From Pseudomonas muyukensis (GTDB taxonomy: Bacteria; Pseudomonadota; Gammaproteobacteria; Pseudomonadales; Pseudomonadaceae): 64,000 nucleotides of DNA. The DNA is taken from positions 3,066,501 through 3,130,500 of the forward strand of contig NZ_CP077073.1 of NCBI RefSeq assembly GCF_019139535.1, given 5' to 3'. Both the position numbers and the translations under genes were made by a program. Of this stretch, positions 1-8,904 are shown piece by piece (positions within the stretch are counted from its first letter, which is position 1; the number at the start of each line of letters is the position of its first letter). The notes under the pieces were generated by a model, which worked only from the letters and a program-made list of their open reading frames with translations, had not been told where the DNA came from and did no database searches.

Positions 1-472
1 CCAGGGCGCCGATGGGCAGGCCGACCAGGCGCGCGCAGGTGCCGCTCAACTCATTCAGCGGGCGGCGCCCGGCGCGGACGAAGCCGGGACGCAACCAGGC
101 ATCGAGCAGGCTCAGCGCCAGGTAAGCGATGAACAGCCAGCGCAACCAGGCACTGGTCACGTACAGCGCGGCCCAGGCCCCCAGCAGCGCACCCAGGGCG
201 ATGGCCGGGGCGAGTGGCCGCACCAGGTCCCAGCGCAGGCTGCCAGCGCGATGATGGCGCCAGGTTGCCAGGGCGCTGCTGAAGATCATCACCGTGGCCG
301 AGGTGGCCACGGCCATCTGCATGGCGTGCTCGGCCACGCTGGAGCCGGCGCCGTGGCTGGCCAGCAGCAGTGCATAAAGCAGCGGCACGGCGAAAAAACC
401 GCCGCCGAAGCCGAACAGCAGGGTGGTGACGCCGGCGCACAGGCCGAACACGCCGAGCAGGGGATAGAACAT
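1..472 (-). CDS. TSUP family (TauE/SafE-like) membrane permease, truncated by window edge
   Basis: About 157 N-terminal codons are visible; the gene runs off the left edge without a stop. The ATG at 472 is preceded by AAAGG about 10 bases upstream. The product opens with a hydrophobic segment (MFYPLLGVFGLCAGVTTLLF) followed by a glycine-rich turn, GFGGGFFAVPLL, and an AMQMAVATSATVMIFSS segment. These are typical of the repeated half-units of sulfite/anion exporter TauE/SafE (TSUP) proteins of the inner membrane. The substrate cannot be inferred. It is transcribed divergently from the AraC gene 108 bp away, so that regulator may control it. Confidence 0.75.
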   Translation of the reverse strand, partial: MFYPLLGVFGLCAGVTTLLFGFGGGFFAVPLLYALLLASHGAGSSVAEHAMQMAVATSATVMIFSSALATWRHHRAGSLRWDLVRPLAPAIALGALLGAWAALYVTSAWLRWLFIAYLALSLLDAWLRPGFVRAGRRPLNELSGTCARLVGLPIGAL

Positions 473-580
473 GGCGGGGACCTTTCACAGAGGGCGGGCT
501 GCCAGCGTACGAGGGGGCCAGGCTGGCCTGCTCTCGTGAATTGGCCAATAATCATCGGTTTTCGGCCAGAGTCCATCGCG

Positions 581-1348
581 ATGCGCAATATCCCGTTGTC
601 CGACGTCGATGCCACCCCGCGTGCGGTACTGGCCATCGCCACCGACTACCCGCCCGACACCCTGTTGCCACGGCATGTCCATCGCCGCGCGCAGTTCCTG
701 TATGCCATGAGCGGTTTGATGGAGGTGCAGACCGACGACGGCGCCTGGGTCATACCGCCCTACAGCGGGGTGTGGATCCCGCCTGGCAAGCCGCACCAGG
801 TGCGCATGCGCGGGGCCAGCACGCGCAGCCTGTACATCGAGCCAGCAGCGCGACCGCGCGCGGGGAGCGCCTGCGAGGCGTTGCAGGTGGGGCCCTTGCT
901 GCACCAGTTGTTGTTGGCCAGTGCCGAGGTCCCGGCGCTCTACCAGACCCAGGGGCGCGATGGGCTGTTGCTCGACTTGATCTTGCTCGAACTGGGCAGC
1001 GCCCGGCGCCTGCCGCTGTTCGCGCCGATGCCGGCGGAGCCGGCGCTGGCGCGCTTGTGCCAGGCGTTGCTGGCCAAGCCCAGTATCACCGTGCGCCCCG
1101 AGGCTTGGGCGAGGGCGCTGAACATGAGCCCGCGAACCTTCAGCCGGCGCTTTCGCGAGCAGACCGGGCTGGCGTTCGGCCAGTGGCGCCAGCAGGCCTG
1201 CCTGATGGCCGCGGTGACCCGCTTGGCGGCGGGCGATGCGGTGACCGCGATCGCCCTGGACCTGGGCTACGACAGCCCCAGCGCGTTCTCAAGCCGCTAT
1301 CGGCAAGTGCTGGGGCAGTCGCCATCCAGCGTGCGTCAAGGCCTGTGA
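581..1348 (+). CDS. AraC family transcriptional regulator with N-terminal cupin domain
   Basis: 255 residues from the ATG at 581. Residues ~1-100 look like an AraC-type cupin sensor: RHVHRRAQFLYAMSG is followed by a proline/glycine-rich turn, VWIPPGKPHQVRM. Residues ~155-255 hold the two helix-turn-helix motifs, with WARALNMSPRTFSRRFREQ and AIALDLGYDSPSAFSSRYRQ being diagnostic of AraC DNA-binding domains. Upstream in-frame codons exist but overlap the divergent permease gene and encode no recognisable domain, so they were not used. The likely target is the adjacent permease gene, from divergent placement only. Confidence 0.85.
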   Translation: MRNIPLSDVDATPRAVLAIATDYPPDTLLPRHVHRRAQFLYAMSGLMEVQTDDGAWVIPPYSGVWIPPGKPHQVRMRGASTRSLYIEPAARPRAGSACEALQVGPLLHQLLLASAEVPALYQTQGRDGLLLDLILLELGSARRLPLFAPMPAEPALARLCQALLAKPSITVRPEAWARALNMSPRTFSRRFREQTGLAFGQWRQQACLMAAVTRLAAGDAVTAIALDLGYDSPSAFSSRYRQVLGQSPSSVRQGL

Positions 1349-1367
1349 AAACCCTCGACGATGTATG

Positions 1368-1378
1368 TGATCGTACAA
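1368..1378 (+). promoter_or_regulatory. Candidate operator of the GntR/FadR regulator, upstream of its own gene
   Basis: The sequence TGATCGTACAA matches the TTATCGTACAA element found three times upstream of kdgD at 10 of 11 positions, and a C follows in all four. It lies 50 bp before the regulator start codon and just upstream of a possible -10 hexamer, TATCAT, at 1389-1394. This would suit autoregulation. The assignment rests only on motif recurrence at both ends of the locus. Confidence 0.55.
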
Positions 1379-1427
1379 CTGCTTGCGCTATCATCACGCC
1401 TGTCTTTCGCAACCAGATGCACAGGGC

Positions 1428-2177
1428 ATGACAGAGCAGCAGCAACAGGCACGGACCCGGCGCAAACCACGCAGCCTGGCGCAGGAACTGGTCACGGTGC
1501 TGACCGAGCGCATTCGCAGCGGCCAGCTCAAGCGCGGTGACAAGCTGCCGACCGAATCGCAGATCATGGCCGAGGAAGGGGTCAGCCGCACCGTGGTGCG
1601 CGAAGCCATCTCGCGGCTGCAGGCCGCCGGCCAGGTGGAGACCCGCCACGGCATCGGCACTTTCGTGCTGGACACGCCGAGCGGTGCAGGCTTTCGCATC
1701 GACCCGGCGACCATCGTCACCCTGCGCGAGGTGCTGGCGGTGCTGGAGTTGCGCATTGCCCTGGAGATCGAGTCCGCGGGCCTGGCCGCTCAGCGCCGCA
1801 GCGACGAGCAACTGGCGGGCATGCGCGCGGCTTTGGACGAGCTCAACGAAGGCGCGGCCCATGCCTCGGACGCGGTGTCGGCGGACTTCCAGTTCCACCT
1901 GTGCATCGCCCAGGCCAGCGGCAATCACTACTTCGCCGACATCCTCCATCACCTGGGCACCAGCATCATCCCGCGGACCCGGCTCAACTCGGCGCGCCTG
2001 GCCCATGACGACCAGGCCCATTACATGAGTCGGTTGATGCACGAGCACGAGGCGATCTACGAAGCCATCGCCCGGGGTGACAGCGAAGGGGCGAAGATGG
2101 CCATGCGCATGCACCTGAGCAACAGCCGCGAGCGGCTGCGCCAGGCCCATGCCGAGGCCGAGGCGCAAGAGGGTTGA
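1428..2177 (+). CDS. GntR-family (FadR subfamily) regulator of the glucarate/galactarate operon
   Basis: 249 residues. Residues ~15-85 form a winged helix-turn-helix of GntR type (LAQELVTVLTERIRSGQLK, then GDKLPTESQIMAEEGVSRT and VVREAISRLQAAGQVETRHG). Residues ~95-235 form an all-helical FCD effector domain with the usual metal/ligand residues (FHLCIAQASGN, HEAIYEAIARGD). The start at 1428 removes a non-conserved 15-residue extension; AGGG lies very close upstream, so the start is uncertain. The gene converges on the hexarate operon, the order seen in P. putida for the regulator of this pathway. Its operator candidates are at 1368 and upstream of kdgD. Confidence 0.85.
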   Translation: MTEQQQQARTRRKPRSLAQELVTVLTERIRSGQLKRGDKLPTESQIMAEEGVSRTVVREAISRLQAAGQVETRHGIGTFVLDTPSGAGFRIDPATIVTLREVLAVLELRIALEIESAGLAAQRRSDEQLAGMRAALDELNEGAAHASDAVSADFQFHLCIAQASGNHYFADILHHLGTSIIPRTRLNSARLAHDDQAHYMSRLMHEHEAIYEAIARGDSEGAKMAMRMHLSNSRERLRQAHAEAEAQEG

Positions 2178-2251
2178 TGCACGTTGTGCCGGCTCGGGTC
2201 CGGTAGCCGATCGCCCAGCCCTGTTGCCGGCCAGCCACCCGGTTGCCGGGT

Positions 2252-2277
2252 GCGCCAGCAAGGCTGGCGCCTACGGG
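2252..2277. repeat. Half REP element between convergent genes
   Basis: A short hairpin (GCGCCAGC-aag-GCTGGCGC followed by CTACGGG) matches one arm of the REP elements elsewhere in the window. It sits between the convergent stops of the GntR gene and the dehydrogenase gene and may serve as a bidirectional 3' end. Confidence 0.6.
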
Positions 2278-2305
2278 GCCCGGGTTGGCGCGCTCGAGTG
2301 GGCGT

Positions 2306-3886
2306 TCAGATCGCCCCCTCGCGCCACTGGCCATTGACCAAGCGCCGCAGGCCCAGCGGGTTGCCGTCACGCAGGGCCTCGGGCAACAGCGCCTGTGGGT
2401 AGTTCTGGTAGCACACCGGCCGCAGGAAGCGGTCGATCGCCAGGGTGCCCACCGAGGTGCCGCGGGGATCGGAGGTGGCCGGGTAAGGCCCGCCATGGAC
2501 CATGGCCTCGCACACCTCGACGCCGGTCGGGTAGCCGTTGACCAGGATGCGTCCGACCTTTTCCTCCAGCAACGGCACCAGCCAGGCGAAGGCCTGCAGG
2601 TCGTCCGGCTCGCCGATCAGCGTGGCGGTGAGCTGGCCGCGCAAGCCGAGCAGGGCGGCGCGCAACTGATCCTGGTCGGCGACCTCGACGGCCACGGTGG
2701 CAGGGCCGAACACTTCTTCCTGCAGCAGCGGATCGGATTCCACCAGCAGCCGCGCATCAGCCTTGAACAGCTGGGCGCGGGCCTGCTGGCCGGCTTGTGG
2801 CTGGCCGGCCAGGTGCGCGATGCCGGCATGCGCCTGCAGGTGTTCCAGGCCGGCGCTGTAGCTGCGCAGGCCGCCGGCATTGAGCAGGGTTTGCCCGGGC
2901 TGTTGCTGCAGGTGTTGGCCGAGCGCGTCCAGCAGTTGGCTGAAGCCCTGCGAGCGCAGGCCGATGACCATCCCCGGGTTGGTGCAGAACTGACCGCCAC
3001 CCAGGCACACCGAGCCTGCCAGTTCCTGGGCGATGGCGCTGCCGCGCTTGGCCAGGGCCCCCGGCAGGACGATCACCGGGTTGATGCTCGACATTTCGGC
3101 GAACACCGGGATCGGCTGCGCTCGCTCGGCGGCCATGCGGCACAAGGCATCGCCGCCCTTGAGCGAGCCGGTGAAGCCGACCGCCTGGATGGCCGGATGC
3201 TTGACCAGCCACTCGCCGACCCCGCCGCCGAAGACCATGTTGAACACGCCCTTGGGCATGCCTGTGCGCTCGGCGGCGCGCAGGATCGCGCAGGCGACCA
3301 GGTCGGCGCTGGCCATATGGCCGCTGTGGGCCTTGAACACCACCGGGCAACCGGCGGCCAGGGCGGCGGCGGTGTCGCCTCCGGCGGTGGAGAACGCCAG
3401 GGGGAAGTTGCTGGCGCCGAATACCGCCACCGGGCCCACGCCGATGCGCATCTGGCGGATATCCACCCGCGGCAGTGGCTGGCGCTCGGGCAGCGCCAGG
3501 TCGATGCGCGCGCCAAGGAAGTCGCCGCGGCGCAGCACCTGGGCGAACAGGCGCATCTGCCCGCTGGTGCGCCCGCGTTCGCCCTGGATGCGGGCGCTGG
3601 GCAGGGCGGTTTCGCGGCAGACGATGGCGATGAAATGGTCGTCGAGCTCATCCAGTTCGGCGGCGATGGCCTCGAGGAATTCGGCACGGCGCAGCGGCGA
3701 CAATTGGCGATAGGCGCCGAAGGCGTCGGCGGCGGCGCGCGCGGCGCGGTCGACTTCGCCTTCGGTGGCCTGGGCGAAGCTGTAGGGCAAGGCTTCGCCG
3801 CTGCTGGCATCGAGGCTTTGCAGGCGTTGCGGGCCGGCGGCGCTGCGCGCGCCGGCGATGAAGTTGTGGCCGAGGATTTCAGGCAT
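2306..3886 (-). CDS. 2,5-dioxovalerate (alpha-ketoglutarate semialdehyde) dehydrogenase
   Basis: 526 residues, aldehyde dehydrogenase superfamily. It oxidises 2,5-dioxopentanoate to 2-oxoglutarate with NAD(P)+, the last step of hexarate catabolism. Seen in the protein: the NAD-binding stretch VAVFGASNFPLAFSTAGGDT, GFTGSLKGG, and the catalytic cysteine in GGGQFCTNPGM. The start at 3886 has AGGAG eight bases upstream; longer in-frame readings run into the REP region and garD. It is the last gene of the kdgD-gudP-garD operon, separated from garD by 115 bp containing a large REP hairpin. Substrate assignment is by operon context plus resemblance to P. putida proteins. Confidence 0.9.
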   Translation of the reverse strand: MPEILGHNFIAGARSAAGPQRLQSLDASSGEALPYSFAQATEGEVDRAARAAADAFGAYRQLSPLRRAEFLEAIAAELDELDDHFIAIVCRETALPSARIQGERGRTSGQMRLFAQVLRRGDFLGARIDLALPERQPLPRVDIRQMRIGVGPVAVFGASNFPLAFSTAGGDTAAALAAGCPVVFKAHSGHMASADLVACAILRAAERTGMPKGVFNMVFGGGVGEWLVKHPAIQAVGFTGSLKGGDALCRMAAERAQPIPVFAEMSSINPVIVLPGALAKRGSAIAQELAGSVCLGGGQFCTNPGMVIGLRSQGFSQLLDALGQHLQQQPGQTLLNAGGLRSYSAGLEHLQAHAGIAHLAGQPQAGQQARAQLFKADARLLVESDPLLQEEVFGPATVAVEVADQDQLRAALLGLRGQLTATLIGEPDDLQAFAWLVPLLEEKVGRILVNGYPTGVEVCEAMVHGGPYPATSDPRGTSVGTLAIDRFLRPVCYQNYPQALLPEALRDGNPLGLRRLVNGQWREGAI

Positions 3887-3913
3887 CAGACATGCTCCTG
3901 TCGAGGGAATAAG

Positions 3914-3992
3914 CCTGTAGGAGCCGGCCTTGCCGGCGAAGGCGCCAGCTTGGTTGGCGGCGCTGTTCGCCGGCAAGGCCGGCTCCTGCAGG
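3914..3992. repeat. REP pair (BIME) between garD and the dioxovalerate dehydrogenase gene
   Basis: The arms CCTGTAGGAGCCGGCC and GGCCGGCTCCTGCAGG, each extended by TTGCCGGCGAA or its complement, enclose a second small hairpin. It fills most of the 115-bp intercistronic gap and could act as an mRNA-stabilising or attenuating structure within the operon. Confidence 0.85.
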
Positions 3993-4001
3993 GGCAAGGC
4001 G

Positions 4002-5555
4002 TCAGGTAATGGGGGCTGGATTGAACAAGGTGATGTCGTTGTGCAGCCGGTGTTTTTCGGCCCAGGTCCGTTGGCGGCCGCTGGCCACGTCGAGGTAGTA
4101 GCGCAGCAGCTCCCAGCCCAGTTCCTCGATGCTCGCCCGGCCGCTGGCGATGCGCCCGGCGTCGATGTCGATGAGATCCGGCCAGCGCTGGGCCAGCTCG
4201 CTGCGCGTGCACACCTTGACCACCGGCGCCATGGCCAGGCCGTAGGGCGTGCCGCGGCCAGTGGTGAACACATGCAGGTTCATACCAGCCGCCAGCTGCA
4301 AGGTGCCGCAGACGAAGTCGCTGGCCGGAGTGGCGCAGAAGATCAGGCCCTTGCGCGTTACCCGCTCGCCGGGCCCGAGCACGCCCTGGATCGCGCCGTT
4401 GCCGGACTTGACGATCGAGCCCAGGGCTTTTTCGACGATGTTGGACAGGCCGCCTTTCTTGTTGCCCGGCGTGGTGTTGGCGCTGCGATCGGCGGCGCCC
4501 TGCTGCAGGTAGCGGTCGTACCAGTCCATCTCGCGCACCAATGCTTCGGCGACCTCCGGCGTTTCGGCGCGGGAGGTGAGCATGTAGATGGCATCGCGCA
4601 CCTCGGTGACTTCCGAGAACAGCACCGTCGCGCCGGCGCGCACCAGCAGGTCGGCGGCATAGCCCAGCGCCGGGTTGGCGGTGATGCCGGAGAAGGCGTC
4701 GCTGCCGCCGCACTGCATGCCGAGGATCAGTTCGCTGGCCGGCACGGTCTCGCGGCGGCGCTGGTCGAGCTTTTTCAGGCGGGTCTCGGCCAGGGCCATG
4801 ATCTGCTCGATCATCTCGCCGAAGCCCAGCGAGGCGTCCTGCAGGCGGTACAGCCAGGGCTCGGCCAGGTCTACCGAGGGGTCGCCCGCGTGCATCACCT
4901 GGCCGGCCTGGAGCTTTTCGCAGCCCAGGCTGATCACCAGTGCCTCGCCGCCGAGGTTGGGGTTGCGCGCCAGGTTGCGCACGGTGCGGATCGGGATGTA
5001 GGCGTCGCGGGCATTGATCGCCACGCCGCAGCCGTAGCTATGGGTGAGGGCGACCACGTCGTCGACGTTGGGATACTTGGGCAGCAGTTCCTCGCGAATG
5101 CGCTTGACCGCGTGGTCGAGCACGCCGGTCACGCATTGCACGGTGGTGGTGATGCCCAGGATGTTGCGGGTGCCGACGGTACCGTCGGCGTTGCGGTAGC
5201 CCTCGAAGCTGAGCCCCTCCAGCGGCGGCAGGGCGGCAGGCACGGCGTTGCAGCGCGGCAGGCTGTCGAGCGCGGGGGCGGCCGGCATCTGTAGTTGATC
5301 TTCCTTGACCCAGCTGCCCTGGCGCAGGTCCTGCAAGGCGTAGCCGATGACCTGGCCGTAGCGGCGCACCGGTTGCCCACGCTGGATATCGAGGGTGGCC
5401 ACCTTGTGGCTCTGCGGCACGCCTTCGACCAGGGTCAGGCCGTCGGCGAAGCGGGCGCCTTCGCCCAGGCCGCCGTCATTGACCACCACCACGACGTTGT
5501 CGTCGTCGTGCAGGCGCACGTAGCGGGGCGAGGCGGAATGTTCGATCAACTGCAT
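4002..5555 (-). CDS. garD: Galactarate dehydratase
   Basis: 517 residues, UxaA/GarD altronate-galactarate dehydratase family. It dehydrates galactarate to 5-dehydro-4-deoxyglucarate. A SAF-like N-terminal domain (residues ~10-95) is followed by a linker and the large catalytic domain, with [41 protein letters not shown] and NIVEKALGS typical of the family. The start at 5555 ([15 protein letters not shown]) was preferred over an upstream extension lacking family character. It lies between the gudP transporter gene and the final dehydrogenase gene of the pathway. Confidence 0.93.
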   Translation of the reverse strand: MQLIEHSASPRYVRLHDDDNVVVVVNDGGLGEGARFADGLTLVEGVPQSHKVATLDIQRGQPVRRYGQVIGYALQDLRQGSWVKEDQLQMPAAPALDSLPRCNAVPAALPPLEGLSFEGYRNADGTVGTRNILGITTTVQCVTGVLDHAVKRIREELLPKYPNVDDVVALTHSYGCGVAINARDAYIPIRTVRNLARNPNLGGEALVISLGCEKLQAGQVMHAGDPSVDLAEPWLYRLQDASLGFGEMIEQIMALAETRLKKLDQRRRETVPASELILGMQCGGSDAFSGITANPALGYAADLLVRAGATVLFSEVTEVRDAIYMLTSRAETPEVAEALVREMDWYDRYLQQGAADRSANTTPGNKKGGLSNIVEKALGSIVKSGNGAIQGVLGPGERVTRKGLIFCATPASDFVCGTLQLAAGMNLHVFTTGRGTPYGLAMAPVVKVCTRSELAQRWPDLIDIDAGRIASGRASIEELGWELLRYYLDVASGRQRTWAEKHRLHNDITLFNPAPIT

Positions 5556-5597
5556 GGTCAGGCCCTTCTTGTCGTTACGTTCAGGCTTGGTTCTGTG

Positions 5598-5623
5598 AGC
5601 CGCGCCCGGCAAGGGGCGCGGCT
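5598..5623. other. Intercistronic hairpin between gudP and garD
   Basis: A perfect 10-bp stem, AGCCGCGCCC / GGGCGCGGCT, with a 6-base loop, lies in the 77-bp gap between the gudP stop and the garD start. There is no T tract, so it is more likely a stability or attenuation element than a full terminator. Confidence 0.6.
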
Positions 5624-5632
5624 GTGCTTGGC

Positions 5633-6982
5633 TTACTGGCGTGCCAGTTCGGCGCGGGGCGCAGGTTCACCCTTGGGCGGTTCCTTGAGCTCGATGCGCT
5701 TGATCGGCCCGACGATCACCAGGTAGCTGAACACGGCCACCAGGGCATTGGCACCCACGTACACCAGGGCCCACTTGAACGAGCCGGTGGCGCTGATGAT
5801 GTAGCCGATGACGATCGGCGTGGTGATCGAGGCGATGTTGCCGAAGGTGTTGAACAGCCCGCCCGACAGGCCGGCGATCTGCTTGGGCGAGGTGTCGGCG
5901 ACCACCGCCCAGCCCAGGGCGCCGATGCCCTTGCCGAAGAACGCCAGGGTCATGAAGCCGACCACCATCCACTCGGCCTCGACGTAGTTGCAGAACACCA
6001 TGGTGGTGGACAGCAGCAGGCCGCAGACGATCGGCAGCTTGCGCGAGAAGGTCAGCGAATTGCCACGGCGCAGCAGCCAGTCCGACAGCACACCGCCGAG
6101 CACGCCGCCGATGAAGCCGCACACCGCCGGCAGCGAGGCGATGAAGCCGGCCTTGAGGATGGTCATGCCGCGCTCCTGCACCAGGTACACCGGGAACCAG
6201 GTGAGGAAGAAGTAGGTGATGGCGTTGATGCAGTACTGGCCCAGGTAGACGCCCAGCAGCATGCGGCTGGTCAGCAACTGCTTGATGTAGCCCCATTTCG
6301 GGCCGTCGTTGCCGCGCTTCTGGTCCATGTCCACCAGGCCGCCGTTGCGTTCGATGTGGTCGAGTTCGGCGGGGCTGATGCGCGGGTGCTGGCGCGGGTT
6401 GTAGAGGGTCTTGAGCCATACCATCGAGAACAGGATGCCCAACGCGCCCATGACGATGAACACGTGTTCCCAGCCAAAGCTGAAGACGATCCAGCCCATG
6501 ATCGGGGCGAACAGCGCGGTGGCGAAGTACTGCGCCGAGTTGAAGATCGCCGAGGCGGTGCCGCGTTCCTGGGTGGGGAACCAGGCGGCGACGATCCGGG
6601 CGTTGCCGGGGAACGACGGCGCCTCGGCGAAGCCGACCAGAAAGCGCAGGGCGAACAGCGTGACCACTGCCCAGGCCACCGGCATGCCGCCGACGAAGCC
6701 CTGCAGCAGGGTGAACAGCGACCAGGTGAAGATGCTGAAGGCGTAGACGTTCTTCGAGCCGAAGCGGTCGAGCAGCCAGCCGCCGGGGATCTGCCCGGCC
6801 ACGTAGGCCCAGCCGAAGGCGGAGAAGATGTAGCCGAGGGTGACCGCGTCGATGCCCAGGTCCTTCTGCAGGCTGGAGCCGGCGATGGCGATGGTGGCGC
6901 GGTCGGCGTAGTTGATGGTGGTCACCAGGAACAGCATCAACAGGATCAGGTAGCGTACATGCGTCTTTTTCGTCGCTTGCAT
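5633..6982 (-). CDS. gudP: MFS hexarate (D-glucarate/D-galactarate) permease, GudP/GarP type
   Basis: 449 residues, anion:cation symporter branch of the MFS, inner membrane, predicted twelve transmembrane helices. Seen: [20 protein letters not shown], the loop motif [12 protein letters not shown] and [20 protein letters not shown], all characteristic of GudP/GarP/ExuT-like acid-sugar transporters. The start at 6982 ([12 protein letters not shown]) has GGGAG nine bases upstream. It follows kdgD by 103 bp containing a strong hairpin and precedes garD. The context of three hexarate catabolic genes supports uptake of galactarate/glucarate. Confidence 0.9.
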   Translation of the reverse strand: MQATKKTHVRYLILLMLFLVTTINYADRATIAIAGSSLQKDLGIDAVTLGYIFSAFGWAYVAGQIPGGWLLDRFGSKNVYAFSIFTWSLFTLLQGFVGGMPVAWAVVTLFALRFLVGFAEAPSFPGNARIVAAWFPTQERGTASAIFNSAQYFATALFAPIMGWIVFSFGWEHVFIVMGALGILFSMVWLKTLYNPRQHPRISPAELDHIERNGGLVDMDQKRGNDGPKWGYIKQLLTSRMLLGVYLGQYCINAITYFFLTWFPVYLVQERGMTILKAGFIASLPAVCGFIGGVLGGVLSDWLLRRGNSLTFSRKLPIVCGLLLSTTMVFCNYVEAEWMVVGFMTLAFFGKGIGALGWAVVADTSPKQIAGLSGGLFNTFGNIASITTPIVIGYIISATGSFKWALVYVGANALVAVFSYLVIVGPIKRIELKEPPKGEPAPRAELARQ

Positions 6983-7051
6983 GCTGGTTACTCCCACTAG
7001 TTATTTTTGTGCGGGGCGTTGGGGTGTGGTGCGCCTGGGCAGGGCGCGTGG

Positions 7052-7079
7052 CCGGGGCGCTGTACGGCAAGCGCCCCGG
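7052..7079. other. Intercistronic hairpin between kdgD and gudP
   Basis: A perfect 10-bp stem, CCGGGGCGCT / AGCGCCCCGG, with an 8-base loop begins a few bases past the kdgD stop on the minus strand. There is no clear T tract. Together with the hairpin before garD and the REP pair after it, every junction in this operon carries a structure. Confidence 0.6.
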
Positions 7080-7085
7080 GCCGTG

Positions 7086-8003
7086 TTACAGGGTTTGCGG
7101 GCCCATCTTGTCCATCAGCGCGGCGAGCATTTGGTACTCCTGCGCGCTCAGGTCGGTCAGTGGCGTGCGCACCGGGCCTGCGTCGTAGCCGGCGAGCCTG
7201 GCCCCGGCCTTGACGATGCTCACGGCGTAGCCGGCCTTGCGGTTGCGGATGTCCAGGTACGGCAGGAAGAAGTCGTCGATCAAGCGAGCCACGGTGGCGT
7301 GGTCGTCGCGGGCGATGGCGTGGTAGAAGTCCATCGCGGTCCTGGGGACGAAGTTGAACACCGCCGAGGAGTACACCGGCACGCCCAGGGCCTTGTACGC
7401 CGCAGCATACACCTCGGCGGTGGGCAAGCCACCCAGGTAGCTGAAGCGCTCGCCCAGGCGCCGACGAATCGACACCATCAGCTCGATATCACCCAGGCCA
7501 TCCTTGTAGCCGATCAGGTTGGGGCAACGCTCGGCGAGCTGTTCGAGCAGGTCGGCGTTGAGCCGGCAGACGTTGCGGTTGTACACCACCACGCCGATTT
7601 TGACCGCCTTGCACACCGCCTCGACATGGGCGGCGACACCGTCCTGGCTGGCTTCGGTGAGGTAGTGGGGCAGTAGCAGCAGGCCCTTGGCGCCCAGGCG
7701 CTCGGCCTCTTTGGCGTACTCGATGGCCTGGCGGGTCGCGCCGCCGACCCCGGCGAGGATCGGCACCGAGCTGGCGCAGGTGTCGACCGCGGTCTTGATC
7801 ACCTGGCTGTACTCGCTGGCGGCCAGGGAGAAGAACTCGCCGGTGCCACCGGCGGCGAACAGCGCGCTGGCGCCGTAGGGGGCGAGCCATTCCAGGCGCT
7901 TGATGTAGCCGGCGGGGTTGAAGTCGCCGGCCGCGTCGAAGTCGGTGACGGGGAACGACAGCAGGCCGTGGGAGAGGATGGATTGCAGTTCTTGTGGATT
8001 CAT
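7086..8003 (-). CDS. kdgD: 5-dehydro-4-deoxyglucarate dehydratase
   Basis: 305 residues, DapA/NAL class-I aldolase superfamily (TIM barrel). It converts 5-dehydro-4-deoxy-D-glucarate to 2,5-dioxovalerate with loss of water and CO2. Seen: [13 protein letters not shown], the GVVVYNRNV tyrosine region and the Schiff-base lysine in [10 protein letters not shown]. The start [10 protein letters not shown] at 8003 was chosen, with AGGA about 13 bases upstream; an ATG four codons earlier (8015) is possible. It is the first gene of the hexarate operon, so the promoter and operator candidates at 8058 and beyond should control the whole unit. Confidence 0.92.
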   Translation of the reverse strand: MNPQELQSILSHGLLSFPVTDFDAAGDFNPAGYIKRLEWLAPYGASALFAAGGTGEFFSLAASEYSQVIKTAVDTCASSVPILAGVGGATRQAIEYAKEAERLGAKGLLLLPHYLTEASQDGVAAHVEAVCKAVKIGVVVYNRNVCRLNADLLEQLAERCPNLIGYKDGLGDIELMVSIRRRLGERFSYLGGLPTAEVYAAAYKALGVPVYSSAVFNFVPRTAMDFYHAIARDDHATVARLIDDFFLPYLDIRNRKAGYAVSIVKAGARLAGYDAGPVRTPLTDLSAQEYQMLAALMDKMGPQTL

Positions 8004-8057
8004 TGTTGTAGGCATCCTGTGGCGCTTGGAGGGAGGGGAACCAAGGTGAGAGGTAAG

Positions 8058-8068
8058 TTATCGTACAA
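8058..8068. promoter_or_regulatory. Candidate operator 1 upstream of kdgD
   Basis: TTATCGTACAA, a quasi-palindrome of form TTnTnnnAnAA, lies 55 bp upstream of the kdgD start. It recurs identically at 8290 and 8509 and with one change at 1368 before the GntR regulator gene. The inference is that this is the binding site of the GntR/FadR regulator at 1428-2177. Confidence 0.6.
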
Positions 8069-8289
8069 CTACCGGCATGACTAGCCCTCTGCATCAGGAA
8101 ATTTGCGCAGGGGAAGTTTCCCCGGTCCCTGTAGGAGCGGCCTTGTGTCGCGAATGGGCTGCGCAGCGGCCCCAGGATTCATGCCTGGACGCCAAGATCG
8201 CCGGGGCCGCTCTGCGGCCCTTTCGCGACACAAGGCCGCTCCTACAGGGGGCGATACGTCCGGCGCGAACAGGGTGCGAGGCCAACCAA

Positions 8290-8300
8290 TTATCGTACAA
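8290..8300. promoter_or_regulatory. Candidate operator 2 in the kdgD upstream repeat
   Basis: Exact second copy of TTATCGTACAA at the start of tandem unit 2. Confidence 0.5.
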
Positions 8301-8508
8301 CGAGTGACCTGGCTAGCCCTCTGCAACAGGAAATTTGCGCAGGAGAAGTTTCCCCGGTCCTTGTAGGAGCGGCCTTGTGTCGCGAATGGGCTGCGCAGCG
8401 GCCCCAGGATTCACGCCTGGACGCCAAGACCTGCGGCCCTTTCGCGACACAAGGCCGCTCCTACAGGGGGCGATACGTCCGGCGCGAACAGGGTGCGAGG
8501 CCGACCAA

Positions 8509-8519
8509 TTATCGTACAA
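8509..8519. promoter_or_regulatory. Candidate operator 3 in the kdgD upstream repeat
   Basis: Exact third copy of TTATCGTACAA at the start of tandem unit 3, 219 bp from copy 2. Confidence 0.5.
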
Positions 8520-8904
8520 CGAGTGACCTGGCTAGCCCTCTGCATCAGGAAATTTGCGCAGGGGAAGTTTCCCCGGTCCCTGTAGGAGCGGCCTTGTGTC
8601 GCGAAAGGGCTGCGCAGCGGCCCCAGGATTCACGCCTGGACGCCAAGATCGTCGGGGCCGCTCTGCGGCCCTTTCGCGACACAAGGCCGCTCCTACAGGG
8701 GGCGAGACGTCCGGCGCGAACAGGGTGCGAGGCCAACCAATGGTGTTGTCGTATGTCTTATGCGGGAAAAAGGATCGCGGAGACAGGCACAAGCCCGCCG
8801 CCCGTCTGTCACGGGATGTGTTCTGGGACCAGCAGAGGGTGACCGTGGCAAACGGGGGCGGCCTTGCGCCGCCCCGCGATCAAAGCTAACGAAGCTTCAG
8901 TGGC

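Larger units (their letters stand above)
8058..8740. repeat. Three tandem operator-plus-REP units upstream of kdgD
   Basis: Three head-to-tail units at 8058-8289, 8290-8508 and 8509-8740 (232, 219 and 232 bp). Each begins with TTATCGTACAAC, then CTAGCCCTCTGCA, AGGAAATTTGCGCAGG and a GGGGAAGTTTCCCC-type palindrome. A long inverted REP pair follows (TGTAGGAGCGGCCTTGTGTC and its complement) and then GGGTGCGAGGCC. Unit 2 lacks about 13 bp between the REP arms. After unit 3 a degenerate continuation (TTGTCGTATG) replaces the operator. The block fills most of the 900-bp gap between kdgD and the amidotransferase-like gene, and no coding gene is supported there. Confidence 0.9.

Noticed and set aside
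2243..4009. Long plus-strand open frame of 588 residues opposite the dehydrogenase gene
   Set aside because: It is the antisense of a well-supported aldehyde dehydrogenase; long opposite frames are common at this GC content.
8095..8890. Several overlapping open frames with repeated peptides (RRGSFPGPCRSGLVSR and similar) on both strands
   Set aside because: They are translations of the three tandem operator/REP units; the peptide repeats follow the DNA repeats and no frame has independent coding character.
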